In this document: in pieces, positions 1 to 8,504 of the stretch | How the letters are laid out: each line of letters starts with the position of its first letter | Numbering within the stretch: position 1 is the first letter of the stretch | Assembly: GCA_024401355.1 (NCBI GenBank) | Contig: JAKSLF010000002.1 | Coordinates: 62,001 to 126,000, forward strand | From: Bacteroidales bacterium | GTDB lineage: Bacteria > Bacteroidota > Bacteroidia > Bacteroidales > Marinilabiliaceae | Length of the DNA: 64,000 nt | Direction: 5' to 3' | Translations under genes and position numbers: made by a program | The notes under the pieces: generated by a model | Told to the model about the DNA's origin: nothing | Databases searched by the model: none | What the model saw: only the letters and a program-made list of their open reading frames with translations

Positions 1-395
1 TAGATCATGCTCAATACTGTATAGCTTATTGTAGCATATACAACTTTGGCTGTATAACCCCACTCAGCAACCTGTGGAAGCATGAGGAAACATGCTGCAA
101 CAGTCAGAGGAATACCACCATAAAGAAGGTATGAACGATACTTTCCGAGTTTAGGATTGTGGTTGTCGATATAACGACCTACAATAGGACTCCAGAAACA
201 GTCTATAAGTCTTACTGTGAGAATAAGTCCACCTACAAATGCTGGGTTGATCTTAAGTACTGTTGTCAAATACAACATCAGATAGGTCGCTACCGTCTGA
301 AAGATAAGGTTCTGTGCAAGGTCGCCCGAACCAAATCCGATTCGCTGCGCCCATGAGAGCTTATAAAAGCCCTTTGATTCTTGATTGTTTTCCAT
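1..395 (-). CDS. GPH-family sugar (glycoside-pentoside-hexuronide):cation symporter, N-terminal part
   Basis: The reading frame starts at ATG 395 and runs off the window edge, so only about 131 N-terminal residues are seen. It begins MENNQESKGFYKLSWAQ, followed by an IGFGSGDLAQNL segment and hydrophobic helices. The cytoplasmic loop GRYIDN...GKYRSYLLYGGIP matches the GPH/MelB signature (Asp, then a GK-R-pylL motif). Proteins of this family import glycosides or uronides with a cation across the inner membrane. The gene lies 27 bp downstream of the SGNH esterase gene and follows the GH115 gene in the same direction, so import of a released uronic acid or xylo-oligosaccharide is a reasonable inference. 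The substrate cannot be read from the sequence. Confidence 0.8.
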   Translation of the reverse strand, partial: MENNQESKGFYKLSWAQRIGFGSGDLAQNLIFQTVATYLMLYLTTVLKINPAFVGGLILTVRLIDCFWSPIVGRYIDNHNPKLGKYRSYLLYGGIPLTVAACFLMLPQVAEWGYTAKVVYATISYTVLSMI

Positions 396-422
396 TATGA
401 TTTTTTGTTTTGATTTGTCTCT

Positions 423-1640
423 TTATTCTGCCAACAACACTGGCCATGTAATCACTTTCGCTGCATATTTGCCCATCGCTTCATATCCTTTAGGACTAAG
501 ATGCAACCAGTCATCGCTATATTCCGCTATCAGTTTTTGTGGATCTGATGGGTCGCGGACAAGTTCGTCAAAGTCCAATATGCCATCTGCATATTCTCCT
601 TTTCTTATCCATTCATTAACCTCCTGTCGCGCTGCTTCATGAAAATGCGTAAAATACGAGTTGCCCTTGAATGGAGTGATCGTTCCAAGATACACTCTCA
701 TATTGGCTTTGTGAGCTTTGTCTATAAGTGTCTTGTATGCCTCGATAAGCTTTTCGGCTTTCTCTTCGCTCTTGCCTTTCCAGGCTCCACCTATATCATT
801 TACTCCCTCGAAGATTACCAACACACCGGCTCCTCTCTGACCAAGGATGTCTCTGTCAAATCTCTTCAAGGCTGGCTCACTCAGACCACCCTCTATCACG
901 GCATTGCCACCTATTCCAAGGTTCAATACTCCAACATGACCCTCGTATGCCTCTGCCAAGAAGTCTGTCCAGCGATTCTGCATGTTTGTTGTCGAACCGC
1001 GTCCGTCTGTTATGCTGTTACCCAATACCGAGATGCACTGCACATCACTTGTTGCCTTGACATCAAGCGATGCTATGCTGTACCAGTGGTCCAATTTCTC
1101 GCAATCCGAAAAGTCCGACTTTGGTTTGCTTTCACCTTTTATTATATATGATGTCGTACGGCTTCCACGATGTGTGGTTGGTTTCTCTGGTGTGTTTTTG
1201 CCATAGTTGATGGTGACGCTCAAGCGCTGCAATGGCTTGAGGTTGTATTTCAAGTCGTCGCAGAATACCGTCTTGCCTTTCTCTATGGTTACACTCTTCT
1301 TGCCGTTGAATGTGAGGTACTTGGCCGACTTTACATCTATCTTTTCAAGCTCACCAGCATCAGCGATGTATATTGATTTTATCTCTACATCTGTTTCGCT
1401 AAATTCATTTGACAACATCAGTCTGAGCACGTCGCCACCTAACGATACGTGGATTATCTGACGTATCGACCTGTTGCTAAGGCTCTCTTTTGGATAGTCC
1501 CATGGATCACGTGGCGCTTCTGCCGCTGCGGCCCATGTTCCTTTCCATTCTGTCTGCGCTACAGGCGCCTGTGCTGACGACATCGTTGTTCCAAGTGTCA
1601 TGGCCATCAACAACGCCATTATATTTTCTCTTATTCTCAT
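423..1640 (-). CDS. Secreted SGNH/GDSL-family hydrolase (probable carbohydrate esterase)
   Basis: An N-terminal signal peptide (MRIRENIMALLMAMTLG... ending SSAQA) indicates export. SGNH blocks are visible: GNSITDG with the catalytic Ser, LGIGGNA (block II Gly), FEGVNDIGG (block III Asn), and the C-terminal DDWLHLSPKGY with the Asp/His pair. A roughly 150-residue N-terminal region precedes the GDSL block, as in two-domain xylan-associated acetylesterases. A GTG at 1661 overlaps the GH115 stop codon by one base and would add seven residues; ATG 1640 gives a cleaner signal peptide and was preferred. The close coupling to GH115 suggests removal of acetyl or other esters from glucuronoxylan. The exact ester is unknown. 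Confidence 0.8.
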   Translation of the reverse strand: MRIRENIMALLMAMTLGTTMSSAQAPVAQTEWKGTWAAAAEAPRDPWDYPKESLSNRSIRQIIHVSLGGDVLRLMLSNEFSETDVEIKSIYIADAGELEKIDVKSAKYLTFNGKKSVTIEKGKTVFCDDLKYNLKPLQRLSVTINYGKNTPEKPTTHRGSRTTSYIIKGESKPKSDFSDCEKLDHWYSIASLDVKATSDVQCISVLGNSITDGRGSTTNMQNRWTDFLAEAYEGHVGVLNLGIGGNAVIEGGLSEPALKRFDRDILGQRGAGVLVIFEGVNDIGGAWKGKSEEKAEKLIEAYKTLIDKAHKANMRVYLGTITPFKGNSYFTHFHEAARQEVNEWIRKGEYADGILDFDELVRDPSDPQKLIAEYSDDWLHLSPKGYEAMGKYAAKVITWPVLLAE

Positions 1641-1660
1641 ATTAATATTATTTCTATTCA

Positions 1661-4201
1661 CTATTTCAACATCGTACTCTCTGTACCAAAGAGATGGCTC
1701 TTGCTATATCCACCATAGTCTATTACTATCTTCTCGAGTACCATGCCCGGCTCTATCGGACGTATTGTCAAGATGTGCTTTTTGCCACTTGTCACTTTGA
1801 GTGGAGTAATGGTCTCTATGACTCTTGTTGCTACTATGTCATACATCTCCCACTGGTTCTCTTCTGTGTATCGGCCATTGTAGTTCACTTCCACTTTCTC
1901 ACCACCATCTATTTCAACACTATATCTGTGACCCTCTTTTCTGAGGAATGGCAATGTCGAGTTTGTCACTACATGCACTTCCACTTCACTTACGCCATCA
2001 GGAAGTTCAAACGCATAGTCTATCGCAGCTCCTTCTGTCGAAGATGTATATGGCATCAATGCCATGGCCGACTTTGTTCGTCCGTATGTAGGTATGTTTG
2101 TCCATGCACCTGCCGAACTCTTGGCGTCATAATAGTGCTCTGCCTCTATTGCTACATAACCGTTGTTCGACTTGAACACAAAGCCCTTGGTCTTGTTTTC
2201 AGCTACTCTGTTAACTTTCAATCTGTAGTTCTTGTCTGGCTGCTGCCATATCTTGTAGCCAATGTGTGTCTGGTCCATCAGGTGGTTCCACTTGCCATTG
2301 TTCAACTTGTGGTATTCTACTGTCAACAGACTATCTCTGTCAAAACATTCATCCGCCTTGTCTGCCCAATAGTTCGCCTCAATGTTGCCTTGTTCATAAA
2401 GGTACTGATTCTGCGCCTGCGCATAATACATTTCATACATGTTTGCCATGCTCTGCACAGGGAACAATATCAACTGATAATATGCATTTCGATACTCCTC
2501 ATCCATCGCCATATATTGCCTCAAGGCTTCTGCTTCAAGGGCTTTGTACTCATTTACTACTTCCTTGAATTCTCCACTCGTAAGGTTATATGTCTTTGCA
2601 TTCAGCATCTCTGGTGTCACTCGTCCATTATACTGCAAATATTTCTCCAGTATCTCCTGCGCTTTCTTTGCATTCTGCTTGCCAAACGACTCTTCACAGA
2701 ATTGTGCCGTATGATCACGGAATGTCTCTGCTGTAAATTCATTCGGATTCCATGCCATCTTCAGGAAGAAGTCTATCGGATATTCCATTGGCTTCAAGTC
2801 ACCTACGTTCAATATCCATAGTTTGTCTATACCATACTGGTATGTCAGGTTCAACTGCTCCCACATGTGGGCAATTGGTGTGACGTTCGCCCATTTCGAA
2901 CACCTTGGCGCTCCAACATAGTCAACGTGATAATACATGCCCCATCCACCCTTGTGCTGTGTCGTTGGCACGTTACGTATGTTGCCCCAGTTGTCATCAC
3001 ATAGCAATATCAACACGTCATCTGGCACTCGCAAGCCGATGTCATACAGATGCTGCACTTCCTTATACAAGGCCCATACCTGCTGACGCTTCTCGGCTGG
3101 CTTGCCTGTCTCCTCTTTTATTATCTGACGCTGGTTCTTGAATATCTTCTCCATCAGACGTTTGTTGTATTCGTCCTGGCTCACATATTCATCATCATGA
3201 CCTTCTTTTCCACCCAAACCTGTGTCACCGTCACCTCGCATGCCGATTGTTATGAGGTCTTCGTTGTTTTTCGCACGTCTGATGCCTTCTCTGAAGAAGT
3301 CATCTATCACTTTCTGGTTTGTTGCATAGTCCCATGGACCATTTTCTTGGCGATGACGCGCCCACTCCTGATGGTTCCTCGCCATCGGCTCATGGTGCGA
3401 CGTTCCCATCATTATGCCCATTTCGTTCGCCAGTTCGCTGTTGCGAGTGTCATCTGCATAAAACGCATTTCCCCACATGGCTGGCCATAGGTAATTTCCT
3501 TTCAGACGCAACAACAACTCAAATACTTTCTCGTAAAAGTTGCTGTTAAATCCTTTTGCCAAAGCCGGATTGGCTGTCGGACATTCACTGTCCGGAAATT
3601 TCTCTTTCACCCATCCCGACAAACATGGCGCCTCATCGTTCAAGAAGATTCCTCTGTAACGAACCACTGGCTCACCATCTGTATATACTCCCTGCTTCAC
3701 ATATATCTCGTCATGCTTCTCAGCTGGCACATCTGCCCACCAATGCCATGGCGATACTCCTATCTGCTTCGCAAATTCATATATTCCATAGATTGTTCCT
3801 CGCTTGTCACTTCCGGCTATCACCATCTGATGATCCACCATCGTGATGATATATTTCTCAGTCTTGCCTTTCAGCAGACTACCGTCTATCTTCTTGTTTT
3901 TGACAAGTGTCTTTATCGTGTTCGATTTGTCTATTGTGCCTATCACTATCGACGGACGTATCCTCAACTCTGTCGAACAGTTGCTGCCCGTTACTTCCTC
4001 TATATCCCTCATGAGCGATTCTGCCGCTCTCTTCACTCCTGCATGCTCTTCTGCATCTATCGATATGCCAACTGTAGCACCTTTGCTGATTAGTAATTCA
4101 CTGCCATCTGTCTGTTTGTATACAACAAAAACATCTGCTGCCATGGCCGAAATTGCCATCGCACTACACAACACAATTGTACTTATCAGTTTTCTCAACA
4201 T
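1661..4201 (-). CDS. Glycoside hydrolase family 115 alpha-glucuronidase
   Basis: An 846-residue protein with signal peptide (MLRKLISTIVLCSAMAISAMAA) and typical GH115 features: an N-terminal GH20-like alpha/beta domain (GTIYGIYEFAKQIGVSPWHWW), the catalytic-domain blocks YRGIFLNDEAPCLSGW and GNYLWPAMWGNAFYADD, and a C-terminal beta-sandwich region. GH115 enzymes remove 4-O-methylglucuronic acid from internal or terminal xylose of glucuronoxylan. The length is normal for the family. A TAnnTTTG element about 90 bp upstream could drive this gene together with the esterase and transporter. No SusC/SusD pair is visible in the window, so this is either a partial utilisation cluster or one continuing beyond the left edge. 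Confidence 0.93.
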   Translation of the reverse strand: MLRKLISTIVLCSAMAISAMAADVFVVYKQTDGSELLISKGATVGISIDAEEHAGVKRAAESLMRDIEEVTGSNCSTELRIRPSIVIGTIDKSNTIKTLVKNKKIDGSLLKGKTEKYIITMVDHQMVIAGSDKRGTIYGIYEFAKQIGVSPWHWWADVPAEKHDEIYVKQGVYTDGEPVVRYRGIFLNDEAPCLSGWVKEKFPDSECPTANPALAKGFNSNFYEKVFELLLRLKGNYLWPAMWGNAFYADDTRNSELANEMGIMMGTSHHEPMARNHQEWARHRQENGPWDYATNQKVIDDFFREGIRRAKNNEDLITIGMRGDGDTGLGGKEGHDDEYVSQDEYNKRLMEKIFKNQRQIIKEETGKPAEKRQQVWALYKEVQHLYDIGLRVPDDVLILLCDDNWGNIRNVPTTQHKGGWGMYYHVDYVGAPRCSKWANVTPIAHMWEQLNLTYQYGIDKLWILNVGDLKPMEYPIDFFLKMAWNPNEFTAETFRDHTAQFCEESFGKQNAKKAQEILEKYLQYNGRVTPEMLNAKTYNLTSGEFKEVVNEYKALEAEALRQYMAMDEEYRNAYYQLILFPVQSMANMYEMYYAQAQNQYLYEQGNIEANYWADKADECFDRDSLLTVEYHKLNNGKWNHLMDQTHIGYKIWQQPDKNYRLKVNRVAENKTKGFVFKSNNGYVAIEAEHYYDAKSSAGAWTNIPTYGRTKSAMALMPYTSSTEGAAIDYAFELPDGVSEVEVHVVTNSTLPFLRKEGHRYSVEIDGGEKVEVNYNGRYTEENQWEMYDIVATRVIETITPLKVTSGKKHILTIRPIEPGMVLEKIVIDYGGYSKSHLFGTESTMLK

Positions 4202-4288
4202 TTCTTTTTTTTAGTTTTACACGTTCTAGCCCTCAACCGCACAATGATGATTCAACGCCAATCCGCACTTGAACACTTTTTAATATTG

Positions 4289-4296
4289 CAAAGGTA
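4289..4296 (-). promoter_or_regulatory. -7 element (TACCTTTG) of the GH115 operon
   Basis: On the minus strand this reads TACCTTTG, an exact match to the Bacteroidetes -7 consensus TAnnTTTG. It lies 88 bp upstream of the GH115 start. No clear -33 TTTG was found at the usual distance. Confidence 0.6.
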
Positions 4297-4372
4297 TGTA
4301 TTAAGCACTCTTTAACGAAAAAAAAGTGTTTCAAGGTTTTTCACTCACGTTACACGCAAACATACTTTCCCC

Positions 4373-4831
4373 CTATTTCAATATTTCTACTTCAACATCT
4401 ACTACTCCAGCTTTTTTCATGTCTATCGCATCTGCAGCGGCTCCCGACAGGTCTATTATTCGCCCAGCTACAAACGGACCTCGGTCGTTCACTCTCACTT
4501 TGACGCTCTTCCCGTTCGACATGTTTTTCACCTTTAGCATTGTGCCAAATTGCAATGTCTTGTGCGCACAGGTATAAGCTTTCTTGTCGTATGGCTCTCC
4601 ACTTGCGGTTTTCTTTCCGTGAAATTTGTCTGCATAGTATGATGCCTTGCCTTTCAGTATTTCTCCTTTCGACGATGTTTTACTTCCACTGTTCGTTGTG
4701 CTGCCTTTGCCGTTTATCTGGTCATATCTTATCGTCTTCGTTTTCGACGGCACTGCCGTTCTCGACGACGAACAGGCAACAAATGATGCAGCGATTATTG
4801 ACATCATTAGATATTTCAATAACACCTTCAT
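4373..4831 (-). CDS. rlpA: RlpA-family septal ring lytic transglycosylase (lipoprotein)
   Basis: A 152-residue lipoprotein. The signal sequence ends in the lipobox SFVAC, followed by a Ser/Thr/Lys-rich linker. The C-terminal double-psi beta-barrel carries ASYYADKFHGKKTASGE and VRVNDRGPFVAGRIIDLS, the RlpA signature that includes the catalytic Glu/Asp region. RlpA proteins cleave glycan strands in peptidoglycan, often at the septum. There is no SPOR domain, which is common for short Bacteroidetes RlpA. The start is 13 bp after the riboflavin synthase stop, so the two are probably co-transcribed. Confidence 0.88.
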   Translation of the reverse strand: MKVLLKYLMMSIIAASFVACSSSRTAVPSKTKTIRYDQINGKGSTTNSGSKTSSKGEILKGKASYYADKFHGKKTASGEPYDKKAYTCAHKTLQFGTMLKVKNMSNGKSVKVRVNDRGPFVAGRIIDLSGAAADAIDMKKAGVVDVEVEILK

Positions 4832-4844
4832 GCTCTATCGTCTT

Positions 4845-5444
4845 TTAGATCGCTGATATCCTCGCTATATATTTGCCTATGATGTCAAATTCCAGATTCA
4901 CCGTTGTGCCTTTCTCTATGTCACAGAAGTTTGTGTGGTCATGTGTATATGGTATTATGCCCACCTGGAATCCATCCGATTTGCTGTTCACTACGGTCAG
5001 ACTTACTCCATTGACACATACCGAGCCTTTTTCTACTGTCAGATAACCTTCCTTGGCTTTCTCTTTGTTTGGCTCGTAGTGGAAGGTATAATACCAGCTT
5101 CCACCGGCTTCCTCTACACCTACACACTCCGCTGTCTGGTCTACATGACCCTGCACGATATGTCCGTCTAGTCTGCCGTTCATTATCATGGAACGCTCTA
5201 CATTGACTTTGTCACCTACTTTCAGCTTGCCCAAATTCGACTTTTTCAATGTCTCAGCCATTGCTGTTACCGTATACTCGTTACCGCTGATGTTCACTAC
5301 CGTAAGGCATACTCCATTGTGAGCCACACTCTGGTCTATCTTCAACTCCGATGTAAACGGACATGTGAGCGTGAAGTGCTTGTTGCTCTGCTCATCTACA
5401 ATTTTTGTCACCACGGCTGTGGCCTCTACTATTCCTGAAAACAT
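4845..5444 (-). CDS. ribE: Riboflavin synthase alpha subunit
   Basis: A 199-residue protein starting MFSGIVEATA, the invariant riboflavin synthase N-terminus. Two tandem lumazine-binding repeats are visible: one with NGVCLTVV and GRLDGHIVQGHVD, the second with VNGVSLTVV and PYTHDHTNF. It dismutates two 6,7-dimethyl-8-ribityllumazine molecules into riboflavin. It heads a two-gene unit with rlpA. No FMN riboswitch is apparent in the 119 bp upstream. Confidence 0.95.
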   Translation of the reverse strand: MFSGIVEATAVVTKIVDEQSNKHFTLTCPFTSELKIDQSVAHNGVCLTVVNISGNEYTVTAMAETLKKSNLGKLKVGDKVNVERSMIMNGRLDGHIVQGHVDQTAECVGVEEAGGSWYYTFHYEPNKEKAKEGYLTVEKGSVCVNGVSLTVVNSKSDGFQVGIIPYTHDHTNFCDIEKGTTVNLEFDIIGKYIARISAI

Positions 5445-5472
5445 ACTATTTTCCTATTTTGCGTTTTTTACC

Positions 5473-5502
5473 AAAAAAGGCAGTCACCACAAAGCGACTG
5501 CC
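5473..5502 (-). terminator. Rho-independent terminator after ilvE
   Basis: On the minus strand GGCAGTC and GACTGCC form a 7-bp stem followed by TTTTTT. It sits 61 bp downstream of the ilvE stop and 28 bp upstream of the ribE start. Confidence 0.8.
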
Positions 5503-5563
5503 ATAAATTATCAATTATCAATTGTCATTGCGAAGCTGATGAGCACCGCGAACTAATTGTCAA

Positions 5564-6586
5564 TTAATCTATGATTCTAACCCAGCCATGTGTGTCAGGA
5601 GCATCACCATACTGTATCGCACGCAACTGGTTGTAAAGTTTGGTACATACAGGACCGCACTCGCCTTCCTTGCCAAAGGTATATGTCTTGTTCAAGTCAA
5701 GGTCATCTACTCGGCATATTGGACTGATAACCGCTGCTGTACCACACTCTGCTGCCTCCTCAAATGTTGCAAGCTCCTCTTCTGGTATCTGACGCTGCTC
5801 TACTGTCATGCCATTGTCCTTTGCCAACTGCTGCAAACTCATGTTTGTGATTGATGGCAATATTGATGTCGACTTTGGAGTGATGTACTTGTTGTCCTTT
5901 ATAGCAAAGAAGTTTGCTGGACCACACTCGTCAAGATACTTCTTCTCTTTTGCATCAAGATAAAGCACTGCCGAATAGCCCTTCTCCTTGCCTATCATGC
6001 CCGGACGCAACGATGCAGCATAGTTGCCACCTACCTTGAATGTTCCTGTGCCAAGCGGTGCCGCACGGTCATAGCCTCGCAAGATACATACTGGTGTCGA
6101 CTTGAAGCCATCCTTGAAGTATGGACCTACTGGCATTACAAACATTGCAAACAAATACTCTGTCGATGGATTTACACCAACTCGTGGCGAAACACCTATC
6201 AACAACGGACGGATATACAATGAACAGCCCGACTCGTATGGTGGTACAAATCGCTCGTTGAGCTTGATCACCTTTATTGCTGCTTCCTCAAATTTCTCTA
6301 TTGGCAATTTTGCCATCAATATGCCGTCACAAGTCTTCTGCAAGCGCTTTGCGTTCTCATCCATACGGAAGACTCGTATCTTACCATCCTTGCCTCTAAA
6401 TGCTTTCATTCCCTCAAATGCCTCCTGACCATAGTGGAGACATGTTGATGCCATGTGAATGTGAAGATTCTCATCCGAGCTAACCTCTAGTTCGCCCCAT
6501 TTGCCATCCTTGTAATAGCAACGTACATTATAGTCTGTCTTCATATACTGGAAGGCAAGGCTATTCCAATCGATACTGTTTTCCAT
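5564..6586 (-). CDS. ilvE: Branched-chain amino acid aminotransferase (class IV, PLP)
   Basis: A 340-residue class IV PLP aminotransferase of the longer BCAT type. Visible blocks are QEAFEGMKAFRG (substrate loop), GTGTFKVGGNYAASL containing the Schiff-base Lys, DECGPANFF and TFEEAAECGTAAVISPI. It catalyses the last step of Leu, Ile and Val synthesis and the first step of their breakdown. ATG 6586 (MENSIDWNS) was chosen; an in-frame GTG at 6607 would add only seven non-conserved residues. The gene is followed by its own terminator. Confidence 0.93.
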   Translation of the reverse strand: MENSIDWNSLAFQYMKTDYNVRCYYKDGKWGELEVSSDENLHIHMASTCLHYGQEAFEGMKAFRGKDGKIRVFRMDENAKRLQKTCDGILMAKLPIEKFEEAAIKVIKLNERFVPPYESGCSLYIRPLLIGVSPRVGVNPSTEYLFAMFVMPVGPYFKDGFKSTPVCILRGYDRAAPLGTGTFKVGGNYAASLRPGMIGKEKGYSAVLYLDAKEKKYLDECGPANFFAIKDNKYITPKSTSILPSITNMSLQQLAKDNGMTVEQRQIPEEELATFEEAAECGTAAVISPICRVDDLDLNKTYTFGKEGECGPVCTKLYNQLRAIQYGDAPDTHGWVRIID

Positions 6587-6687
6587 AGTTTCGTACTTAT
6601 TCGGCACTCCTTTTTATTGTGCCACGTTCTTTCATTCCGCTAAGATAATACTATTTATTGTAATTATCAATTGTTAATTATCAATTT

Positions 6688-8466
6688 TTAATTATTGATT
6701 ATTTCCGCCCAATGCGCTCTGCACTTCTCGACGTCCTGATTGGTTTCTGTCGTTCCCTTTATTATCGTATACTCATGGTACGCCTGATCCTCATTGTCAA
6801 GACCATAGCCTGTCGCCAATTTCTTCGAGAATTCTTTCTGCGCATCGGCTATCATGCTGTTCATGATGCTCGTGAAGCCGTTTGTCACCACCTTCCGGTT
6901 CTCTTCGTCTGTCTGACCATCTGCAGCATACTCGTCATGCGCCACTTTAGCACACCATACGGCTTTGTCTGTCTGGTAGTAGTTGGCCATGGTCTTGAAG
7001 GCTTTGGCTATGTCTGCTACCGATGTATACAGTCCCTCCGCAAGGTTTATCTCTAGGGTCTCCAACTGCTCTTTCGGCACTATCAGTCCTCCACAGTCTA
7101 CCCATTCCATCTCAGCACCAACTACGTCCTGATTCTTCATGTAACTGCTCACTACGTATGCCTGAGCCACTTCGTTATACGATTTAGCCGCCCTCGACAA
7201 CAACCCTTTCTGTATCCTGTATCCACCACACATCACGGTGTCTCCTGCTGTCTTCTCACACATCTCCGACGCTGTTCTCACTGCCGATATCATCTTGCCT
7301 ACGGTCAGCGGATTCAATACGTCTACCGTATAATGATCCCTCACTAACTCGTCCACTCGACCATCTCGTTTCAGCCATTTCCTCTCGTCCCTGAATATGC
7401 CTATCGTCCTCAGATTCTGTGCCGGCATCAGATAACTCTCACCATTTTTCTCCACCAAATACGAAAATGGGAATTGACTGGTGTCCGGATTCCCTTTGTG
7501 CTGACCGACTACCATTGTGTAGGCTCCTATACGCGCCGGCTCAAGCAGATAGCTTCCACTGCCTGTCTTGACTCCTCGCTCATATACTGCCTGGTGCGAC
7601 GGACCAAGTCTGTAGTGATGATTGCTCGCATTCGTAGCACTTCCGGCATTGAAGAATGAGTATATTCCTGCTATCAATAGCGAGGTCTTGTGATGCGACA
7701 CTGTAAACGGACCACAGAATGCCGATACTGCTTCTCCGTTAAACAACTGGCAGTTGCAGAATATCAGGCAGTTCTCCGCAAAGAATCCCGCACCCACCTG
7801 CGAACACTGACCTATGTATGTACTCTTGATGTTCGCTCCGTCGGTCAACTGCGCACCTTCCGCCAATACGAAATCGCGCGCTATAACGTTGTGTCCCACT
7901 ATCGTAGGCTGCACTTTACGCGACACTATCGTACCGTTTTCTAGCAACGAACATCCTTCGAGTCTTGCACCACGGCCCACGTTTACGTTTCTTATTGTCT
8001 GACAACCTATGATGGTTGCTCCTTCGCTTATCGTGGCCTTGCCCTTCACAGCTCTCGCCTCCATCTCTACAAGACGGTTATAACCAGCTACCATCAGCTG
8101 GTTATATCTGTGCATGGCTACTATATAGGCTATGTTGTTTGTCAGATCAGCCGAGAGTTTCACTTCTCTTCCGCCCGCTTCGTTCACTACTGCTACTTCG
8201 TGTCCTATGCCAAAGGTCGAATCACCGTCTGCCGCTATGGTGCCACAGTCTATTATCGTGACGTTGTTGCCTATTTTGTAGTTCGACAACTCTACTCTGA
8301 TGTTGCGCAACACTACGTGTTCACCTATCTCCACATGGCCGCCAAACGATACGTTCGTCACCGAGTCCAATACAAAGTCGTTAGGCACGTAGATGCTGCT
8401 CCAGTCTGCTGCCATGTTGCCCTTTTGTATGAGATGAGCTATCTCTATTGGTGTCAGATTTCTCAT
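6688..8466 (-). CDS. DUF4954 protein (left-handed beta-helix, sugar-nucleotidyl/acyltransferase-like)
   Basis: A 592-residue soluble protein. The N-terminal third shows hexapeptide-like turns (NVSFGGHVEIGEHVVLRN, NVTIIDCGTI, GATIIGCQTIRNVNVGRG, NVIARDFVLAEGAQL), typical of parallel beta-helix acyltransferase or pyrophosphorylase C-domains. The whole matches the Bacteroidetes family DUF4954; no catalytic role is established. ATG 8466 (MRNLTPIEI) is preferred over a TTG at 8475. It lies 38 bp after the YfhO-like gene, suggesting co-transcription and a possible link to glycan assembly. Confidence 0.82.
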   Translation of the reverse strand: MRNLTPIEIAHLIQKGNMAADWSSIYVPNDFVLDSVTNVSFGGHVEIGEHVVLRNIRVELSNYKIGNNVTIIDCGTIAADGDSTFGIGHEVAVVNEAGGREVKLSADLTNNIAYIVAMHRYNQLMVAGYNRLVEMEARAVKGKATISEGATIIGCQTIRNVNVGRGARLEGCSLLENGTIVSRKVQPTIVGHNVIARDFVLAEGAQLTDGANIKSTYIGQCSQVGAGFFAENCLIFCNCQLFNGEAVSAFCGPFTVSHHKTSLLIAGIYSFFNAGSATNASNHHYRLGPSHQAVYERGVKTGSGSYLLEPARIGAYTMVVGQHKGNPDTSQFPFSYLVEKNGESYLMPAQNLRTIGIFRDERKWLKRDGRVDELVRDHYTVDVLNPLTVGKMISAVRTASEMCEKTAGDTVMCGGYRIQKGLLSRAAKSYNEVAQAYVVSSYMKNQDVVGAEMEWVDCGGLIVPKEQLETLEINLAEGLYTSVADIAKAFKTMANYYQTDKAVWCAKVAHDEYAADGQTDEENRKVVTNGFTSIMNSMIADAQKEFSKKLATGYGLDNEDQAYHEYTIIKGTTETNQDVEKCRAHWAEIINN

Positions 8467-8504
8467 TTCTGTCAACTCATGTTTTTTAGGTTACTACTCT
8501 ATGT

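Noticed and set aside
1694-2821. 375-codon plus-strand open frame opposite GH115
   Set aside because: It is antisense to a well-supported GH115 gene, is rich in Cys/Tyr/Leu from reverse reading, and shows no domain or start signals.
5445-5563. FMN riboswitch before ribE
   Set aside because: The gap holds the ilvE terminator and AT-rich repeats only; no FMN aptamer blocks were seen.
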